This document shows positions 1 through 9,643 of a stretch of 64,000 nt of DNA, one piece after another; the stretch's first letter is position 1, and the number at the start of each line of letters is the position of its first letter. Made by a program: the position numbers and the translations under genes. The notes beneath the pieces are model-generated. The model was not told the origin of the DNA. It saw nothing but the letters and a program-made list of their open reading frames with translations, and searched no databases. Source of the stretch: Lachnospiraceae bacterium (GTDB lineage: Bacteria > Bacillota > Clostridia > Lachnospirales > Lachnospiraceae). Location of the stretch: NCBI GenBank assembly GCA_017387565.1, contig JAFOEY010000006.1, positions 114,076-178,075 of the forward strand. The letters run 5' to 3'.

Positions 1-774
1 CTGCGTCACTTTGATAAAAGGAACGACCGGTTTCTTGGGATAAGGAACCTGATTCACATCCGTTACCAGTTCTTTCATAATAGTCTTTGGGATATCATCA
101 TAAAGAGGATAAAACACTTTTATCGTGCCATCAGCATGATAGGTTACATCATAGAGCATCGGACAATAGATTCCGGGGATTTGTGCAGCCTTATGCAGAA
201 AATCCATCCTGTCATATCCGTCTTTTTGACAGTTTTTGTATAAATCCAATAATGCGCGGTACTGTGTCTCTCCTTCGCCAATATAAAACAGGTCAAAAAA
301 TGCCGCAATCGGTTCCGGATTGTATGCGCAGGGACCGCCACCGATGACAATCGGATGCTCATTGGTTCTTTCCTTTGCAAAAATTGGAATATTTGATAAA
401 TCCAAAACCTGCAGGATATTGGTGTAACACATCTCATATTGAAGTGTGATACCGATAAAATCAAAATCCGAAACAGGATCCTGACTTTCCAACGCAAATA
501 AAGGAATCTGTTCCTTTCTCATGATTGCATCCAGATCCATCCAGGGTGAATAAACACGCTCACACCACACATCTTCATAGGAATTTAATAAATCATATAA
601 AATCTGAATGCCCAAATGTGACATTCCGATTTCATAAACATCCGGAAAACACATTACAAAACGAATCAACTCTTCCTTGTTCTCCTTCATAACGGAGTTG
701 ACTTCGCCGCCGATGTAACGCGCCGGTTTTTCAATTGTTAATAATATTTCATCATTTAATGCCAGTTTTCTCAT
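1..774 (-). CDS. Radical SAM protein, TIGR03960-like, N-terminal part
   Basis: Open frame of 258 codons running off the left edge; the C-terminus lies outside the window. It begins MRKLALNDEILLTIEKPARY and contains the stretches FPDVYEIGMSHLGIQILYDLL and IVIGGGPCAYNPEPIA, which I recognise as the N-terminal B12-binding-like half of the large TIGR03960-type radical SAM proteins of Clostridia. In that family the CxxxCxxC cluster motif lies further C-terminal, so it cannot be checked here. The ATG at 774 follows an in-frame stop only two codons upstream, which fixes the start, but no strong ribosome binding site is visible. The gene start overlaps the end of the preceding small membrane protein gene by 23 bases, suggesting translational coupling. 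The family is often found near RNase G; that part would be off the edge. Function not established. Confidence 0.8.
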   Translation of the reverse strand, partial: MRKLALNDEILLTIEKPARYIGGEVNSVMKENKEELIRFVMCFPDVYEIGMSHLGIQILYDLLNSYEDVWCERVYSPWMDLDAIMRKEQIPLFALESQDPVSDFDFIGITLQYEMCYTNILQVLDLSNIPIFAKERTNEHPIVIGGGPCAYNPEPIAAFFDLFYIGEGETQYRALLDLYKNCQKDGYDRMDFLHKAAQIPGIYCPMLYDVTYHADGTIKVFYPLYDDIPKTIMKELVTDVNQVPYPKKPVVPFIKVTQ

Positions 775-1183
775 AATCTAAAGTATACGGTATATCCTTT
801 ATAAAATCAATTACAGACACAGAATAATCAATTTGTATTTCTTTATCAAATGTCTGATAAAAGCTTTGCGGCAATTGAAAAAAAACATATCGGTCCAGTA
901 AAACCGCAGCAAATAAAAAAACACAAAAAATCAGACGAGCTTTCAATCCATACTTTTCATCTCTCGTCTGATTCTTTCTTTTCATATATTCTGCATCTTC
1001 CGAATACAAGTTTTCTTCCGAAAACATATTGTTATTACGATGTTCAAAAATATCATGTTCGGAATACTTTCCATATCCCATAATATCCGACAGTGCGTTC
1101 ATATGCACCTTATTATTTTTTTCAAATTGCTTTAACCGATGAATTTTTTCAGTCCGGTTTTCTGCTGCTTTTGCATCATTCAT
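752..1183 (-). CDS. Small single-pass membrane protein, unknown function
   Basis: About 143 residues if started at the ATG at 1183 (MNDAKAAENRTEK). A GGAGGG ribosome binding site lies about 10 bases upstream; a second ATG three codons earlier sits almost on top of that site and is less likely. The first 85 residues are charged and probably cytoplasmic. One hydrophobic segment follows (ARLIFCVFLFAAVLLDRYVFF), then a tail of about 40 residues, probably outside. I do not recognise the family. It lies downstream of hisI on the same strand and overlaps the start of the radical SAM gene by 23 bases, so it may be co-transcribed with that gene. An open frame continues further upstream but has no better start. 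Confidence 0.6.
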   Translation of the reverse strand: MNDAKAAENRTEKIHRLKQFEKNNKVHMNALSDIMGYGKYSEHDIFEHRNNNMFSEENLYSEDAEYMKRKNQTRDEKYGLKARLIFCVFLFAAVLLDRYVFFQLPQSFYQTFDKEIQIDYSVSVIDFIKDIPYTLDYEKTGIK

Positions 1184-1314
1184 GATTTCCATTCCCTCCA
1201 ACCATACAATCCTTTGATACATCACAAACAGGCTATGCTGTTTCTTTAATACAAACATATTCAGACAGGTTGAAAATATGAGGATGATATGAGAATGAAT
1301 TTTCCAAAAAACTA

Positions 1315-1695
1315 TTATTCTACAACCAGACTGCGGTAAAAGCATGAAAAATTACCGGTATGACAGGCAGCACCGATTTGTTTTACCCTTGCCAAAATCG
1401 TATCGTTATCACAATCAATCATGATACTCCGGATATATTGAAAATGACCGCTTGTCATGCCTTTTACCCACAATTCATTCCGGCTTCTGCTATAATACGT
1501 CATACGTCCGGTTTCACAGGTCATGTTATAAGCCTCTTCATTCATATAGGCTACCATAAGCACCTGATTGGTTTCATCATCCTGTACGACGACACATACC
1601 AGCCCGTCGGCACCTTTTTTTAGTTCCGAAAAAGGCATAATCGGCTGAAATTTACCAATTCCAGGTTCTGTTTTTACTTTGATTTTTTGTTCCAT
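1315..1695 (-). CDS. hisI: Phosphoribosyl-AMP cyclohydrolase
   Basis: A 126-residue protein that opens the adenine ring of phosphoribosyl-AMP, the third step of histidine synthesis, in the cytoplasm. The metal-binding signature is visible: DCDNDTILARV near residue 95 and CHTGNFSCF near residue 111, together with the conserved WVKGMTSGH segment. It is the stand-alone HisI form with no fused HisE pyrophosphohydrolase domain, and no hisE gene is in the window. An AAGGAA ribosome binding site precedes the ATG. It follows hisB by 12 bases, so both are in one operon with hisG and hisZ. Confidence 0.95.
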   Translation of the reverse strand: MEQKIKVKTEPGIGKFQPIMPFSELKKGADGLVCVVVQDDETNQVLMVAYMNEEAYNMTCETGRMTYYSRSRNELWVKGMTSGHFQYIRSIMIDCDNDTILARVKQIGAACHTGNFSCFYRSLVVE

Positions 1696-1707
1696 ATCAT
1701 TTATTCC

Positions 1708-2298
1708 TTATTCTAACGCACCTTTGGTACTGGGCACATCCTTACAACGGGGTTCCAATGCAACAGCCATATCCAGAGCCTTTCCAAAAGCCTTAAACAT
1801 GGCCTCACAAATATGATGGTCATTCGCACCAAACAAAAATTTAAAATGCAAATTCATGCCTGCCGCATATGAGACGGAGTAGAAAAATTCTTTGATTAAC
1901 TGGGTGTCCAGATCTCCCATCTTTTCTCCCCGGAATACAACATCAGAAGAGTAATAAGGTCTTCCACATAAGTCAACCGCACAAATCACAAGAGCTTCAT
2001 CCATGGGAAGCACAAAATATCCATAGCGGTTAATTCCTTTTTTATCACCAACCGCTTTTGCAATGGCATTTCCTAAAACAATTCCGCAGTCTTCCACTGT
2101 ATGGTGACCGTCCACTTCCAAATCACCCTTTGCTTTTAAGTCCAGATCAAAATATCCATGCTTTGCAAAACCGGATAACATATGATCAAAAAATCCGATT
2201 CCCGTAGAAATCTCAAAATCTCCCGTACCATCCAAATTCAAGGAAAGGGAGATATCGGTTTCTTTTGTTGTGCGTTTGATACTTGCTGTTCTTTCCAT
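1708..2298 (-). CDS. hisB: Imidazoleglycerol-phosphate dehydratase
   Basis: A 196-residue monofunctional HisB, the manganese enzyme that dehydrates imidazole glycerol phosphate in histidine synthesis. Family motifs are present: GIGFFDHMLSGFAKHG near residue 34, DGHHTVEDCGI near residue 64, and a second His-rich motif FGANDHHICEAMFKAFG near residue 157. The length is normal for the family and there is no HisN-type phosphatase domain. A GAGGTAAT ribosome binding site precedes the ATG. It is separated from hisG by about 190 bases that form a long imperfect palindrome, where other clostridial his operons often carry hisD or hisC. Confidence 0.95.
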   Translation of the reverse strand: MERTASIKRTTKETDISLSLNLDGTGDFEISTGIGFFDHMLSGFAKHGYFDLDLKAKGDLEVDGHHTVEDCGIVLGNAIAKAVGDKKGINRYGYFVLPMDEALVICAVDLCGRPYYSSDVVFRGEKMGDLDTQLIKEFFYSVSYAAGMNLHFKFLFGANDHHICEAMFKAFGKALDMAVALEPRCKDVPSTKGALE

Positions 2299-2326
2299 AT
2301 ATATTACCTCATTAATTATCTTTCTA

Positions 2327-2480
2327 TTTTTGTATCTGAGAAATTTGCATATTCTATCACAGACGCGTTCTCACTTGTATGACAACGTAGCAGTACTAAA
2401 TTCGCAATAAATTGCTCATTAAGTGCTGACGTTGTCATACAGTCTGTGAGTAGAATATACAAAGTTTCTCAGATACAAAA
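2327..2480. repeat. Long imperfect palindrome between hisG and hisB
   Basis: The left arm reads TTTTGTATCTGAGAAA, then CATATTCTATCACAGAC, then TGTATGACAACGT. The right arm carries the reverse complement of all three blocks in matching order, with small indels. Arms are about 60-70 bases with a short AT-rich centre. No open reading frame fits. It sits inside the his operon and would be transcribed as a long hairpin. Part of the left arm (TATTCT-TCACA-GCG-CACTTG) resembles the sequence at about 17130-17155, so it may belong to a dispersed family. Function unknown; it could attenuate or stabilise the transcript, or be a MITE-like element. Confidence 0.7.
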
Positions 2481-2487
2481 TGATTTA

Positions 2488-3135
2488 TCACAGTTGTTCT
2501 TTTAAACGATGAATAATATCCTTGATACGTTCCGATTCCATTTTCATGCTGACCTGATTGACAATCATACGGGCAGATAGTGGACAAATCTCCTCTAAAA
2601 CCACAAGCCCGTTTTCTTTTAATGTCGAACCGGTTTCCACAATATCAACAATGACATCGGATAATCCCACAATCGGACCAAGCTCAACGGAACCGTTTAA
2701 TTTAATGATATCAACGGTCTGATGTTTTTTATTATAAAAATAATCCTTCGCAATTTTCGGATATTTACTTGCTACACGAATCATTTCATGGTGCTGTAGT
2801 AATTCTCTTGCACTTTCCGGACCACAGACGCACATACGGCATTTCCCAAAGCCCAAATCCAATACCTCATATGCCCTTCTGCCTTCTTCCAATAAGGTGT
2901 CTTTTCCGACTACACCGATATCGGCAGCTCCATATTCTACGTAAGTTGGCACATCCGGACCTTTGGATAAGAAAAACTTTAATTTTAATTCCTCATTCAC
3001 AAAGATTAATTTTCTTGTATCCTTATCTTTCATTTCATCACAATAAATACCGATCTGCTCCAACAAAGCAAGTGTTTTATTTGCCAGTCTTCCTTTGCCT
3101 AGCGCAAAAGTCAAATATCTCATATCTTCGCTCAT
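2488..3135 (-). CDS. hisG: ATP phosphoribosyltransferase, short form, catalytic subunit
   Basis: About 215 residues. It joins ATP and PRPP in the first committed step of histidine synthesis. The length and lack of a C-terminal regulatory ACT-like domain mark the short form, which works as a complex with HisZ, encoded immediately upstream. Visible motifs: [15 protein letters not shown] at the N-terminus, [16 protein letters not shown], and the PRPP-binding stretch [16 protein letters not shown] chose the second ATG (3135) because AGGAG lies seven bases before it; the first ATG, two codons earlier, overlaps the ribosome binding site. Ten bases separate it from the hisZ stop. Confidence 0.95.
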   Translation of the reverse strand: MSEDMRYLTFALGKGRLANKTLALLEQIGIYCDEMKDKDTRKLIFVNEELKLKFFLSKGPDVPTYVEYGAADIGVVGKDTLLEEGRRAYEVLDLGFGKCRMCVCGPESARELLQHHEMIRVASKYPKIAKDYFYNKKHQTVDIIKLNGSVELGPIVGLSDVIVDIVETGSTLKENGLVVLEEICPLSARMIVNQVSMKMESERIKDIIHRLKEQL

Positions 3136-3145
3136 AATCATTCTC

Positions 3146-4357
3146 CTAAGCCTTATATAGCTCTTTTATCCCTTTCGTGGATAATTTCACTACGGATGTA
3201 TTGGGTCTTTTCTTTGCATATTCCACAAAATAAGTATCATCATGTTCTGCATCCAGTTGCAGTAACTCACAGTTTTTAGAAAGACTTCTCAACTCTCCTG
3301 CATAACGGATTGCATCACTTTCACATCCCTTTTCGTAGGTAATCAACGTCATCAAAGGATTAATATCAGGCAAAAGCTTACGTGATGCCATAGCCTGCAT
3401 CAGACCATCTACGTTAATGACAAAACCGATGGATGCGGAATTTTTACCAAAGTAAGACAACAAAGCATCATAACGTCCACCCGTAACAATGGCATCACCT
3501 GTTCCATAAGTATAGCCTTTAAAAATAATACCGGTATAATAATGATATTTGCTGACCAGTCCCAAATCAAAGGAAATATACTTTTCATCATGGTAAACCT
3601 GCAATAGTTCATAAAGACGCATCAGGCGGTCAATCGCACATTTACTCTGGGCATTATGAACCAGTTCTTTAGCTTCTGATAATATTTCTACAGAACCGAA
3701 TAATTCCGTGATTTTTAAAATGGAATCAACCTGTTTTTGGGACAGATTTTTATCGGAAAGCAATTCTTCCGCACCAAAATAGTTTTTATTGGAAATATTT
3801 TCTCTTAATTGTGCTTCCGTATCTTCATCCAATTGCAATTCCCTGCAAATGCCTTTAAAAAATCCGATTTCACCGATACTGATCTGAAAGTCAGACAAAC
3901 CGGCAGCTTTTAAGGAAGAAACGGCAATGTGAATCATTTCCGCATCTGCCATAACGGAATCATCTCCAATTAATTCTACACCCATCTGGGTGGTTTCTTT
4001 TAACTTTCCCTGCAGATTGGACGTGTTGGTAAAGGTATTGCCAAGATACGTCAATCTGACCGGAAGAGATTCTTCCATAAAATACTTCGCTGCACATCTT
4101 CCGATGGAAGGCGTAAAATCCGGTCTCAATACTAACGTATTGCCTTCTTTATCGAAAAATTTATATAATTCCTTACTGGCTGTTGTACCAATTTCCTTGC
4201 CGAAAACATCAAAAAATTCAAACGTCGGTGTTTCAATATCCTGATAGCCAAAACGCAAAATATTTTCATGTATTTTATCCTGCAAAAAATGTTTTCTCTG
4301 ACATTCATTTCCATAAATATCTCTTACACCTTCCGGCGTATGTACCACTTTTTTCAT
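3146..4357 (-). CDS. hisZ: ATP phosphoribosyltransferase regulatory subunit
   Basis: About 403 residues. HisZ is a catalytically inactive histidyl-tRNA synthetase-like protein that activates short HisG and mediates histidine feedback. The class II synthetase-like core is clear: [11 protein letters not shown] at the start, [31 protein letters not shown] and the C-terminal [12 protein letters not shown]. The frame can be extended to a TTG at 4399, but the protein aligns with the family only from the ATG at 4357 ([10 protein letters not shown]). An AGGAAGGA stretch lies about 12 bases before that ATG, a rather long spacing. It is the first gene of the his operon and has a consensus promoter just upstream. 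Confidence 0.93.
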   Translation of the reverse strand: MKKVVHTPEGVRDIYGNECQRKHFLQDKIHENILRFGYQDIETPTFEFFDVFGKEIGTTASKELYKFFDKEGNTLVLRPDFTPSIGRCAAKYFMEESLPVRLTYLGNTFTNTSNLQGKLKETTQMGVELIGDDSVMADAEMIHIAVSSLKAAGLSDFQISIGEIGFFKGICRELQLDEDTEAQLRENISNKNYFGAEELLSDKNLSQKQVDSILKITELFGSVEILSEAKELVHNAQSKCAIDRLMRLYELLQVYHDEKYISFDLGLVSKYHYYTGIIFKGYTYGTGDAIVTGGRYDALLSYFGKNSASIGFVINVDGLMQAMASRKLLPDINPLMTLITYEKGCESDAIRYAGELRSLSKNCELLQLDAEHDDTYFVEYAKKRPNTSVVKLSTKGIKELYKA

Positions 4358-4438
4358 AAAAAAATTTAATCCTTCCTCATTTGCTCTATGCTTTCGCAAA
4401 TTAAAGTGCTAATTCGCTAATATGCTGACGCGTTTTTT

Positions 4439-4467
4439 AGTATAATGAAATCCACATGATTTGTCAA
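4439..4467 (-). promoter_or_regulatory. Vegetative promoter for the hisZGBI operon
   Basis: On the minus strand TTGACA (4462-4467), a 17-base spacer, then TATACT (4439-4444). This is nearly the sigma-A consensus with ideal spacing, about 75 bases before the hisZ start codon. I see no T-box or obvious attenuator between promoter and gene, so regulation is not evident from the sequence. Confidence 0.8.
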
Positions 4468-4471
4468 TCAT

Positions 4472-4580
4472 TTTCCAAAATCTACCTATCTTTTTATTTT
4501 CCAAAATCTGCCTATCTTTTTCCCAAAAGCTATTTGCTCTTTTTTTCCAAAACGCCTACACTTTTTTCAAAATTACCTAC
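4472..4580. repeat. Degenerate short tandem repeat upstream of hisZ
   Basis: Five imperfect copies of a TTCCAAAATCTNCCTATCTTT-like unit, spaced about 20-26 bases, fill the gap between the hisZ promoter and the 3' end of recU. The first two copies, starting near 4475 and 4501, are nearly identical; the later ones decay. No coding potential. Both flanking genes are on the minus strand, so the repeat is downstream of recU and upstream of the his promoter. Confidence 0.6.
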
Positions 4581-4601
4581 TTAGTTTCACTTAGAAGTTG
4601 C

Positions 4602-5165
4602 TTACTCTGCCGAATCTGCATCGTTATCCAATACTTCCCGTTCGTTTAAGTCTTTTTGCAGTGTGTCCAGATAGGGAACAAAAAGTCCCGCTTTATGATT
4701 CAGTTCATAAGATAAATCCAATTCATCCAAACGAAAGCTTTTTCTGCCACCGTTTTGCGCTCTTTCCCAGAAAACCTGCAGATGACGGAACGGCAGATAA
4801 TACAACATATCCCGATGTGTAAAATGAATCAGGAAAAAGGCAATTCCATCTTGTTTTTCAAAATCCGACATAAAAGCCACCTGATGCGGATGAATATTCT
4901 GCAGTTGAAAGGTATCGGAAGCACATTCTTTTGCATCAAAGCAGATGGGAATTCCCTGTACTGCTCCAATATAATCAACCGTCGATTTCTGGTCAAAATA
5001 GGCTAGTGTAATATGTCTGGTCTCTTTATCGATTTTAATCGGTGTAATCGGTGTCGGAACCTTTTGAATTAGGGCAAGACCTTTTTCCCTGTATTTCTCA
5101 TTTGTCCGATTAATCAATTCTTCCAACGCGGAACCACGAAGTCCACGGCTATTCCATGTTCCCAT
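4602..5165 (-). CDS. recU: Holliday junction resolvase RecU
   Basis: A 187-residue protein of the Firmicute RecU family, which cleaves four-way DNA junctions during recombination and chromosome segregation. Hallmarks: GTWNSRGLRGSALEELIN with TN..Y at the N-terminus, KVPTPITP near residue 35, the catalytic block STVDYIG followed by FDAKE (residues about 60-78, acidic residues plus Lys), and LQNIHPHQ afterwards. The rest follows B. subtilis RecU up to a short acidic tail. Its start overlaps the end of the upstream pseudouridine synthase gene by 17 bases, so the two are translationally coupled. It would act with RuvAB, which is encoded at 32-34 kb. Confidence 0.93.
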   Translation of the reverse strand: MGTWNSRGLRGSALEELINRTNEKYREKGLALIQKVPTPITPIKIDKETRHITLAYFDQKSTVDYIGAVQGIPICFDAKECASDTFQLQNIHPHQVAFMSDFEKQDGIAFFLIHFTHRDMLYYLPFRHLQVFWERAQNGGRKSFRLDELDLSYELNHKAGLFVPYLDTLQKDLNEREVLDNDADSAE

Positions 5166-6183
5166 CTTTTAACAACCTTACTATTTTTTCATAATCCTCT
5201 GATAACTCAGCATAAAACCGCTTGTCTGCCAGATACAAAAAATTCTCATGCCGGATCTGACAGGCAGCCGGAAAACATATTTCAAAAGAGTGTAATAAAT
5301 GATGTCTAATTGGAAACGGATTAGAGTCAGCTCTGTTTCCGTATTTCGTATCACCTATTAATGGATGTCCGATGTTTGCAAGATGCGCACGGATCTGATG
5401 TGTCTTTCCGGTAATCAGCTCTACCCTGACTTCCGTATACTCTTTCCCCTGATAAGAAAAATACTCCAAAGGCTCGATTTTTGTTTTAATATAATCTCCG
5501 TCATCGCTTTTTTCATGTGATATCGAGACCTTATTTGTTTTTTCATTTTTCTTTAAATAACCGTCTAAGAACAACGGCTCAGCAATTTTCCCCAAAACGA
5601 TGGTCCGATAAAACTTATGCAAGGTTCTTTCTTTCAGTATTTCGGAAAGAAATTGCAGTCCGGCAAGTGATTTCCCACACAAAACAGCTCCTGTTGTATT
5701 ACGGTCAATCCGATTGGCAATAGATGGTTTAAAAGTTGATAAATCTTCGGGATTTATCATGTGTTCCGTTAACATATAACCAATCAGATATTCATTTAAG
5801 GAAACATCCTCCGGGCGAGCCTTTTGTGAAAGCATTCCTGCCGGTTTGTTAAAAATCAGAATATCATCGTCTTCATAGATAATGGATAGGGACAGCGAAG
5901 ATAACCCGCTCTTTACCAGGGTTGGATAGTTTTTTTCTGCGTTATCATTCTGACCAGATCCCATGCTGCAAAACTTTGCAAAAGTATCATCCGACAAAAA
6001 CAGCTTCACACAATCACCCTGTTTTAATATCTCTTTTCCGTCGGCCTTTTTTCCATTCAATGTAAAATTCTTTTTTCGAAGCATTTTATAAATAAATCCC
6101 ATGGATGCATTAGATAATACTTTGCCCAGATATTTATCAAAACGCTGTCCGGCTTCATTCCGGTTTATAATCAGTTCTTTCAT
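5149..6183 (-). CDS. RluA-family pseudouridine synthase
   Basis: 344 residues. It converts specific uridines in 23S rRNA or tRNA to pseudouridine. An N-terminal S4 RNA-binding domain (residues 1-65) is followed by the RluA catalytic domain. The catalytic aspartate is D160 in ANRIDRNTTG, the counterpart of the common HRLDRDTSG, so the first His and Leu are replaced by Asn and Ile. Later motifs YTEVRVELITGKTHQIRAHL and HPLIGDTKYG are intact, so it looks functional. Substrate position cannot be told from sequence; RluC/RluD types are closest in layout. Three bases separate it from the membrane protein gene upstream. Confidence 0.88.
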   Translation of the reverse strand: MKELIINRNEAGQRFDKYLGKVLSNASMGFIYKMLRKKNFTLNGKKADGKEILKQGDCVKLFLSDDTFAKFCSMGSGQNDNAEKNYPTLVKSGLSSLSLSIIYEDDDILIFNKPAGMLSQKARPEDVSLNEYLIGYMLTEHMINPEDLSTFKPSIANRIDRNTTGAVLCGKSLAGLQFLSEILKERTLHKFYRTIVLGKIAEPLFLDGYLKKNEKTNKVSISHEKSDDGDYIKTKIEPLEYFSYQGKEYTEVRVELITGKTHQIRAHLANIGHPLIGDTKYGNRADSNPFPIRHHLLHSFEICFPAACQIRHENFLYLADKRFYAELSEDYEKIVRLLKDGNME

Positions 6184-6185
6184 AA

Positions 6186-6749
6186 TTACAATGACAGTTG
6201 AAGCATCAGAGTTAATAACGCTTCATCATTTGCTCTGTCTTCATCATCCTTTTTTTCTAAATCCGCTAATCGTTTTAAATACTCATCTTTATTTGTAAAG
6301 ACACCGGCAGTTCCCTTTAAGCCGTTTTGACGGATCATGTCGGATATATGTTTTTTTAATTCATCCGCATCATTTGGATGATTGGAAATACATGCGTAAA
6401 CATAACCATTTTTTACGATACATGCACAAGCTTCAAAATTCTTTTTGTATGTTGTAAATACCAGACCATATGCATGGACAAACGAATCGACTTTTTCCTT
6501 TAACATCTCATAATCTTCGGTATTACAGCCGTGATATCGCAAATACATAACCATGGAAACCGCACTTTTACTTGCCGGAAGCATGCCAAGTACAGCAACA
6601 ATGGTTAAAAGATTTTTATTGCTGCCTGTCGTTACATATCCGATGACATAAAGTCCTATGGCTAATGCAAAATAAAGAACGGTAAGAAACACAACCATTT
6701 TTTTCTTATAATTATAATAGTCAAAATCTCCTTTTTGCACTTTTTTCAT
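6186..6749 (-). CDS. Two-helix membrane protein, unknown function
   Basis: 187 residues. Two hydrophobic segments lie close together (residues about 19-42 and 48-68), separated by a short GSNKN loop, so both ends are probably cytoplasmic. A soluble domain of about 115 residues follows, with the sequence NFEACACIVKNGYVYACISN and a charged C-terminus. It lies between a YgiQ-type radical SAM gene and a pseudouridine synthase gene in a tight minus-strand series. I recognise it only as a conserved hypothetical type from Lachnospiraceae. An AGGAGA-like site precedes the ATG. Confidence 0.65.
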   Translation of the reverse strand: MKKVQKGDFDYYNYKKKMVVFLTVLYFALAIGLYVIGYVTTGSNKNLLTIVAVLGMLPASKSAVSMVMYLRYHGCNTEDYEMLKEKVDSFVHAYGLVFTTYKKNFEACACIVKNGYVYACISNHPNDADELKKHISDMIRQNGLKGTAGVFTNKDEYLKRLADLEKKDDEDRANDEALLTLMLQLSL

Positions 6750-6844
6750 AATGACTTTCTCCTATTGACTTTAATTGTTTATTTCTATTTCTTTTGTTAT
6801 TTCTTTTATTGTTGCTTTTATTGTTTCTTTTTCTTATATTGTTT

Positions 6845-8842
6845 TTATTTTCGCTTTTTTCGATTGACTGTATTGCTGTTTTTTTTACTATTTATTTTAT
6901 TTGTCCTAGTATTTTCTGCTTTACTGTTATTTTTGCTATTAATAATGCTATTTTTGTTGCTATTACTATTATTGCTTTTATCACTGTTTCCGGTTTTATC
7001 GCCCCTGTCATTCTTGCGACCGTGATTTGGAGCTTTGCCCTTCTTTTCCATTTTCCTTGGTGGAATCAGGCATTTAGGTCCAAATCCGATTAAATCTTCC
7101 CGGTGCATTTTTAATAAAGCTTCTTTTACCAGTTCATAATTTTCCGGATTTTTATATTGTATCAGTGCTCTCTGCATTGCTTTTTCATGTGGATTTTTCA
7201 CAACATAAACCGGTTTCATATCCCGTGGATCAATACCGGTATAATACATCACCGTTGACATGGTCGATGGCGTCGGATAAAAATCCTGAACCTGCTGAGG
7301 CATATATCCGAGATCCCTGATATATTCCGCAAGTTCTATGGCTTCTTTTAGTGTAGAACCGGGATGTGAGGACATCAGATATGGAACCAGATACTGTTTT
7401 TTTCCAATCTTTTCATTGTAATCCTCATATTTTTTCATAAAGCGCTCATAAACAGCATTTTCAGGTTTACCCATACGACAAAGCACCGCGTCGGAAATAT
7501 GCTCGGGAGCAACCTTTAACTGACCACTGACATGATATTGTAGCAATTCATGGAAGAAAGTATCATCTTTGTCACAGAGAAGATAATCAAAGCGAATTCC
7601 GGAACGGATAAAAACTTTTTTCACTTTCGGAAGCTTTCGAAGCTTACGAAGTAATGAAACATAATCACTGTGATCGGCTTTTAAATTGGGACAGGGCTTT
7701 GGAAACAGACATTGCTTGTTTTTACAAACTCCGTACTGCAATTGTTTTTCACAGGAAGGAGCCCTGAAATTAGCAGTCGGTCCGCCGACATCGTGAATAT
7801 ATCCTTTAAATTCCGGATTCTCTGTCATATCGATTGCCTCTTTGATAATCGATTCATGGCTTCTTGTCTGCACAATTCTTCCCTGATGAAAGGTCAGCGC
7901 ACAAAAATTACATCCTCCGAAACAGCCGCGATTACTGATTAAGGAAAACTGTATTTCTTTTGTGGCAGGAACTCCGCCTAAAGCATCGTAAGACGGATGT
8001 GAACGCCTCATATATGGAAGATTATAAATATCATCCATCTCCATTTCACTCAATGGATATGACGGCGGATTTTGTATCACATAAACATCATGTTCATATG
8101 ATTCAATCAATGTTTTTCCGGAATATGGATCTGTATTTTCATATTGGACTGCAAAAGATTGTGCATACTGCTTCTTATCTTTCTGCATGTCCATAAAAGA
8201 AGGAAGAAATACCCCGTCGCATACATGCTCCGTATTACGTGCCTTATATACGGTTCCGCGGATAAATGTCAGATCTTTTACATCCATGCCGCTATTAAGG
8301 GCATCTGCAATCTCCACAATAGATTTTTCGCCCATTCCATAAGAAATCAGATCTGCACCGCTATCAAGTAAAATGGAACGTTTCAACGAATCAGACCAGT
8401 AATCGTAATGCGCCATCCTGCGAAGACTCGCTTCAATCCCACCTAAAATGATCGGTGTATCTTTATACTGACTGCGGACCAGATTACTATAAACTACCGC
8501 AGCATGATCGGGGCGTTTGTTACACGCTCCTCCGGGAGTATATGCATCCGTCGTCCTTCTTTTTTTACTTACATAATAATGATTCACCATCGAATCCATA
8601 TTACCGGCCGTAATCAAAAACGCAAGGCGCGGTTTTCCAAGGACTTTAATGCTGTCCGGATTCTTCCAGTCAGGCTGGGAGATAATTCCGACCGTATAGC
8701 CAAAAGACTCTAAAACTCTGGAAATAATGGCATGTCCGAAAGACGGATGGTCCACATATGCATCCCCTATGATATAAACAAAATCCAATTGTTTGATATT
8801 CCGCTTGTGACATTCCTCTAATGTCATAGGTAAAAAAGGCAT
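6845..8842 (-). CDS. YgiQ-family radical SAM protein with low-complexity tail
   Basis: 665 residues. It starts [10 protein letters not shown] and carries the YgiQ-type N-terminal domain ([16 protein letters not shown]), then the radical SAM cluster motif C307-x3-C311-x2-C314 in [13 protein letters not shown], followed by the family's long C-terminal region with [22 protein letters not shown]. The reaction of YgiQ proteins is not established. After about residue 600 the sequence becomes almost purely Asn, Ser and Lys for about 65 residues. That tail is not part of the core fold and explains the T-rich false open frames on the plus strand here. The stop is one base from the following gene's start, so this gene and rsuA-like are linked. 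Confidence 0.9.
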   Translation of the reverse strand: MPFLPMTLEECHKRNIKQLDFVYIIGDAYVDHPSFGHAIISRVLESFGYTVGIISQPDWKNPDSIKVLGKPRLAFLITAGNMDSMVNHYYVSKKRRTTDAYTPGGACNKRPDHAAVVYSNLVRSQYKDTPIILGGIEASLRRMAHYDYWSDSLKRSILLDSGADLISYGMGEKSIVEIADALNSGMDVKDLTFIRGTVYKARNTEHVCDGVFLPSFMDMQKDKKQYAQSFAVQYENTDPYSGKTLIESYEHDVYVIQNPPSYPLSEMEMDDIYNLPYMRRSHPSYDALGGVPATKEIQFSLISNRGCFGGCNFCALTFHQGRIVQTRSHESIIKEAIDMTENPEFKGYIHDVGGPTANFRAPSCEKQLQYGVCKNKQCLFPKPCPNLKADHSDYVSLLRKLRKLPKVKKVFIRSGIRFDYLLCDKDDTFFHELLQYHVSGQLKVAPEHISDAVLCRMGKPENAVYERFMKKYEDYNEKIGKKQYLVPYLMSSHPGSTLKEAIELAEYIRDLGYMPQQVQDFYPTPSTMSTVMYYTGIDPRDMKPVYVVKNPHEKAMQRALIQYKNPENYELVKEALLKMHREDLIGFGPKCLIPPRKMEKKGKAPNHGRKNDRGDKTGNSDKSNNSNSNKNSIINSKNNSKAENTRTNKINSKKNSNTVNRKKRK

Positions 8843-8843
8843 T

Positions 8844-9563
8844 TTATTTCTCTCTTTGATGATAATTTAATAATTCTAATTCTTTATCCGTAAGCTCTCG
8901 AAACTCCCCGGCAGGCAAGTTATCATCCAGACGTATTTTTCCGATGGAAATACGCCTAAGATATGTAACCTCTCCTCCCAGGACTTTAATCATGCGTTTA
9001 ACCTGATGATATCTTCCTTCAGAAATAGATATAATTCCCTGTACCTGATTATTTTCTGTCTTCAGTATTTTTAATGTAGCAGGCTTCGTAGGCGTTTCGT
9101 CTCCGATATCCATACCGGAAGCCACCATATCGCAAGCCTCATCACAAAGATAACCGCGTGCACAAAAATAATAGGATTTTTCAACATGTTTTTTAGGAGC
9201 CATCAGATGATGAACAAATGCTCCGTCATCGGTCAAAAATAAAAGACCTTCCGTATCTTTATCCAATCGACCTACAATCAACAGACGCTTTTTTATATCA
9301 GACGGAAAATAATCTAAGACCGTCTTGTGCACGGAATCCGACAAAGCACATACGCAACCCGCCGGTTTATGAAACATAAGATAAAGTTGTCTTTGTAACT
9401 TGATAGGTTTTTGATCAAAAACAACCGTATCCTCTTCCCGGACATGAAATGCCTCATCCGTGATGAGAACATCATTTACCAAAACCCTGCCCTGTCTGAT
9501 ATATTTTTTGCATTTACTTCTTGTATCAATGCCACAATCGGACAAATATTTATCTAAACGCAT
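8844..9563 (-). CDS. RsuA-family 16S rRNA pseudouridine synthase
   Basis: 239 residues with an N-terminal S4 domain ([21 protein letters not shown], residues 1-60) and a RsuA/RluB/E/F-type catalytic domain. The catalytic aspartate is D101 in [14 protein letters not shown], followed by [14 protein letters not shown] near residue 187. In E. coli RsuA modifies U516 of 16S rRNA; the short length fits RsuA better than RluB. It is the first gene of the run that continues with the YgiQ gene one base downstream. No strong ribosome binding site is seen. Upstream lies a dispersed repeat element. Confidence 0.87.
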   Translation of the reverse strand: MRLDKYLSDCGIDTRSKCKKYIRQGRVLVNDVLITDEAFHVREEDTVVFDQKPIKLQRQLYLMFHKPAGCVCALSDSVHKTVLDYFPSDIKKRLLIVGRLDKDTEGLLFLTDDGAFVHHLMAPKKHVEKSYYFCARGYLCDEACDMVASGMDIGDETPTKPATLKILKTENNQVQGIISISEGRYHQVKRMIKVLGGEVTYLRRISIGKIRLDDNLPAGEFRELTDKELELLNYHQREK

Positions 9564-9643
9564 ATTTTACACGTAAATCCTAATCACTAATTTTTTATTT
9601 ATACAAGTACAATATGATGTTGCATTCAAAAGTTATTTTGCCC

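Noticed and set aside
144-497. 117-codon minus-strand frame at the left edge
   Set aside because: It is in a different frame from the edge-truncated radical SAM gene, which has the recognisable protein sequence.
2769-3137. 122-codon plus-strand frame opposite hisG
   Set aside because: It is a shadow of the well-supported hisG gene.
6735-7093. Two plus-strand open frames rich in Phe and Leu that look like membrane proteins
   Set aside because: They are the complement of the Asn/Ser/Lys tail of the YgiQ gene, with no ribosome binding site.
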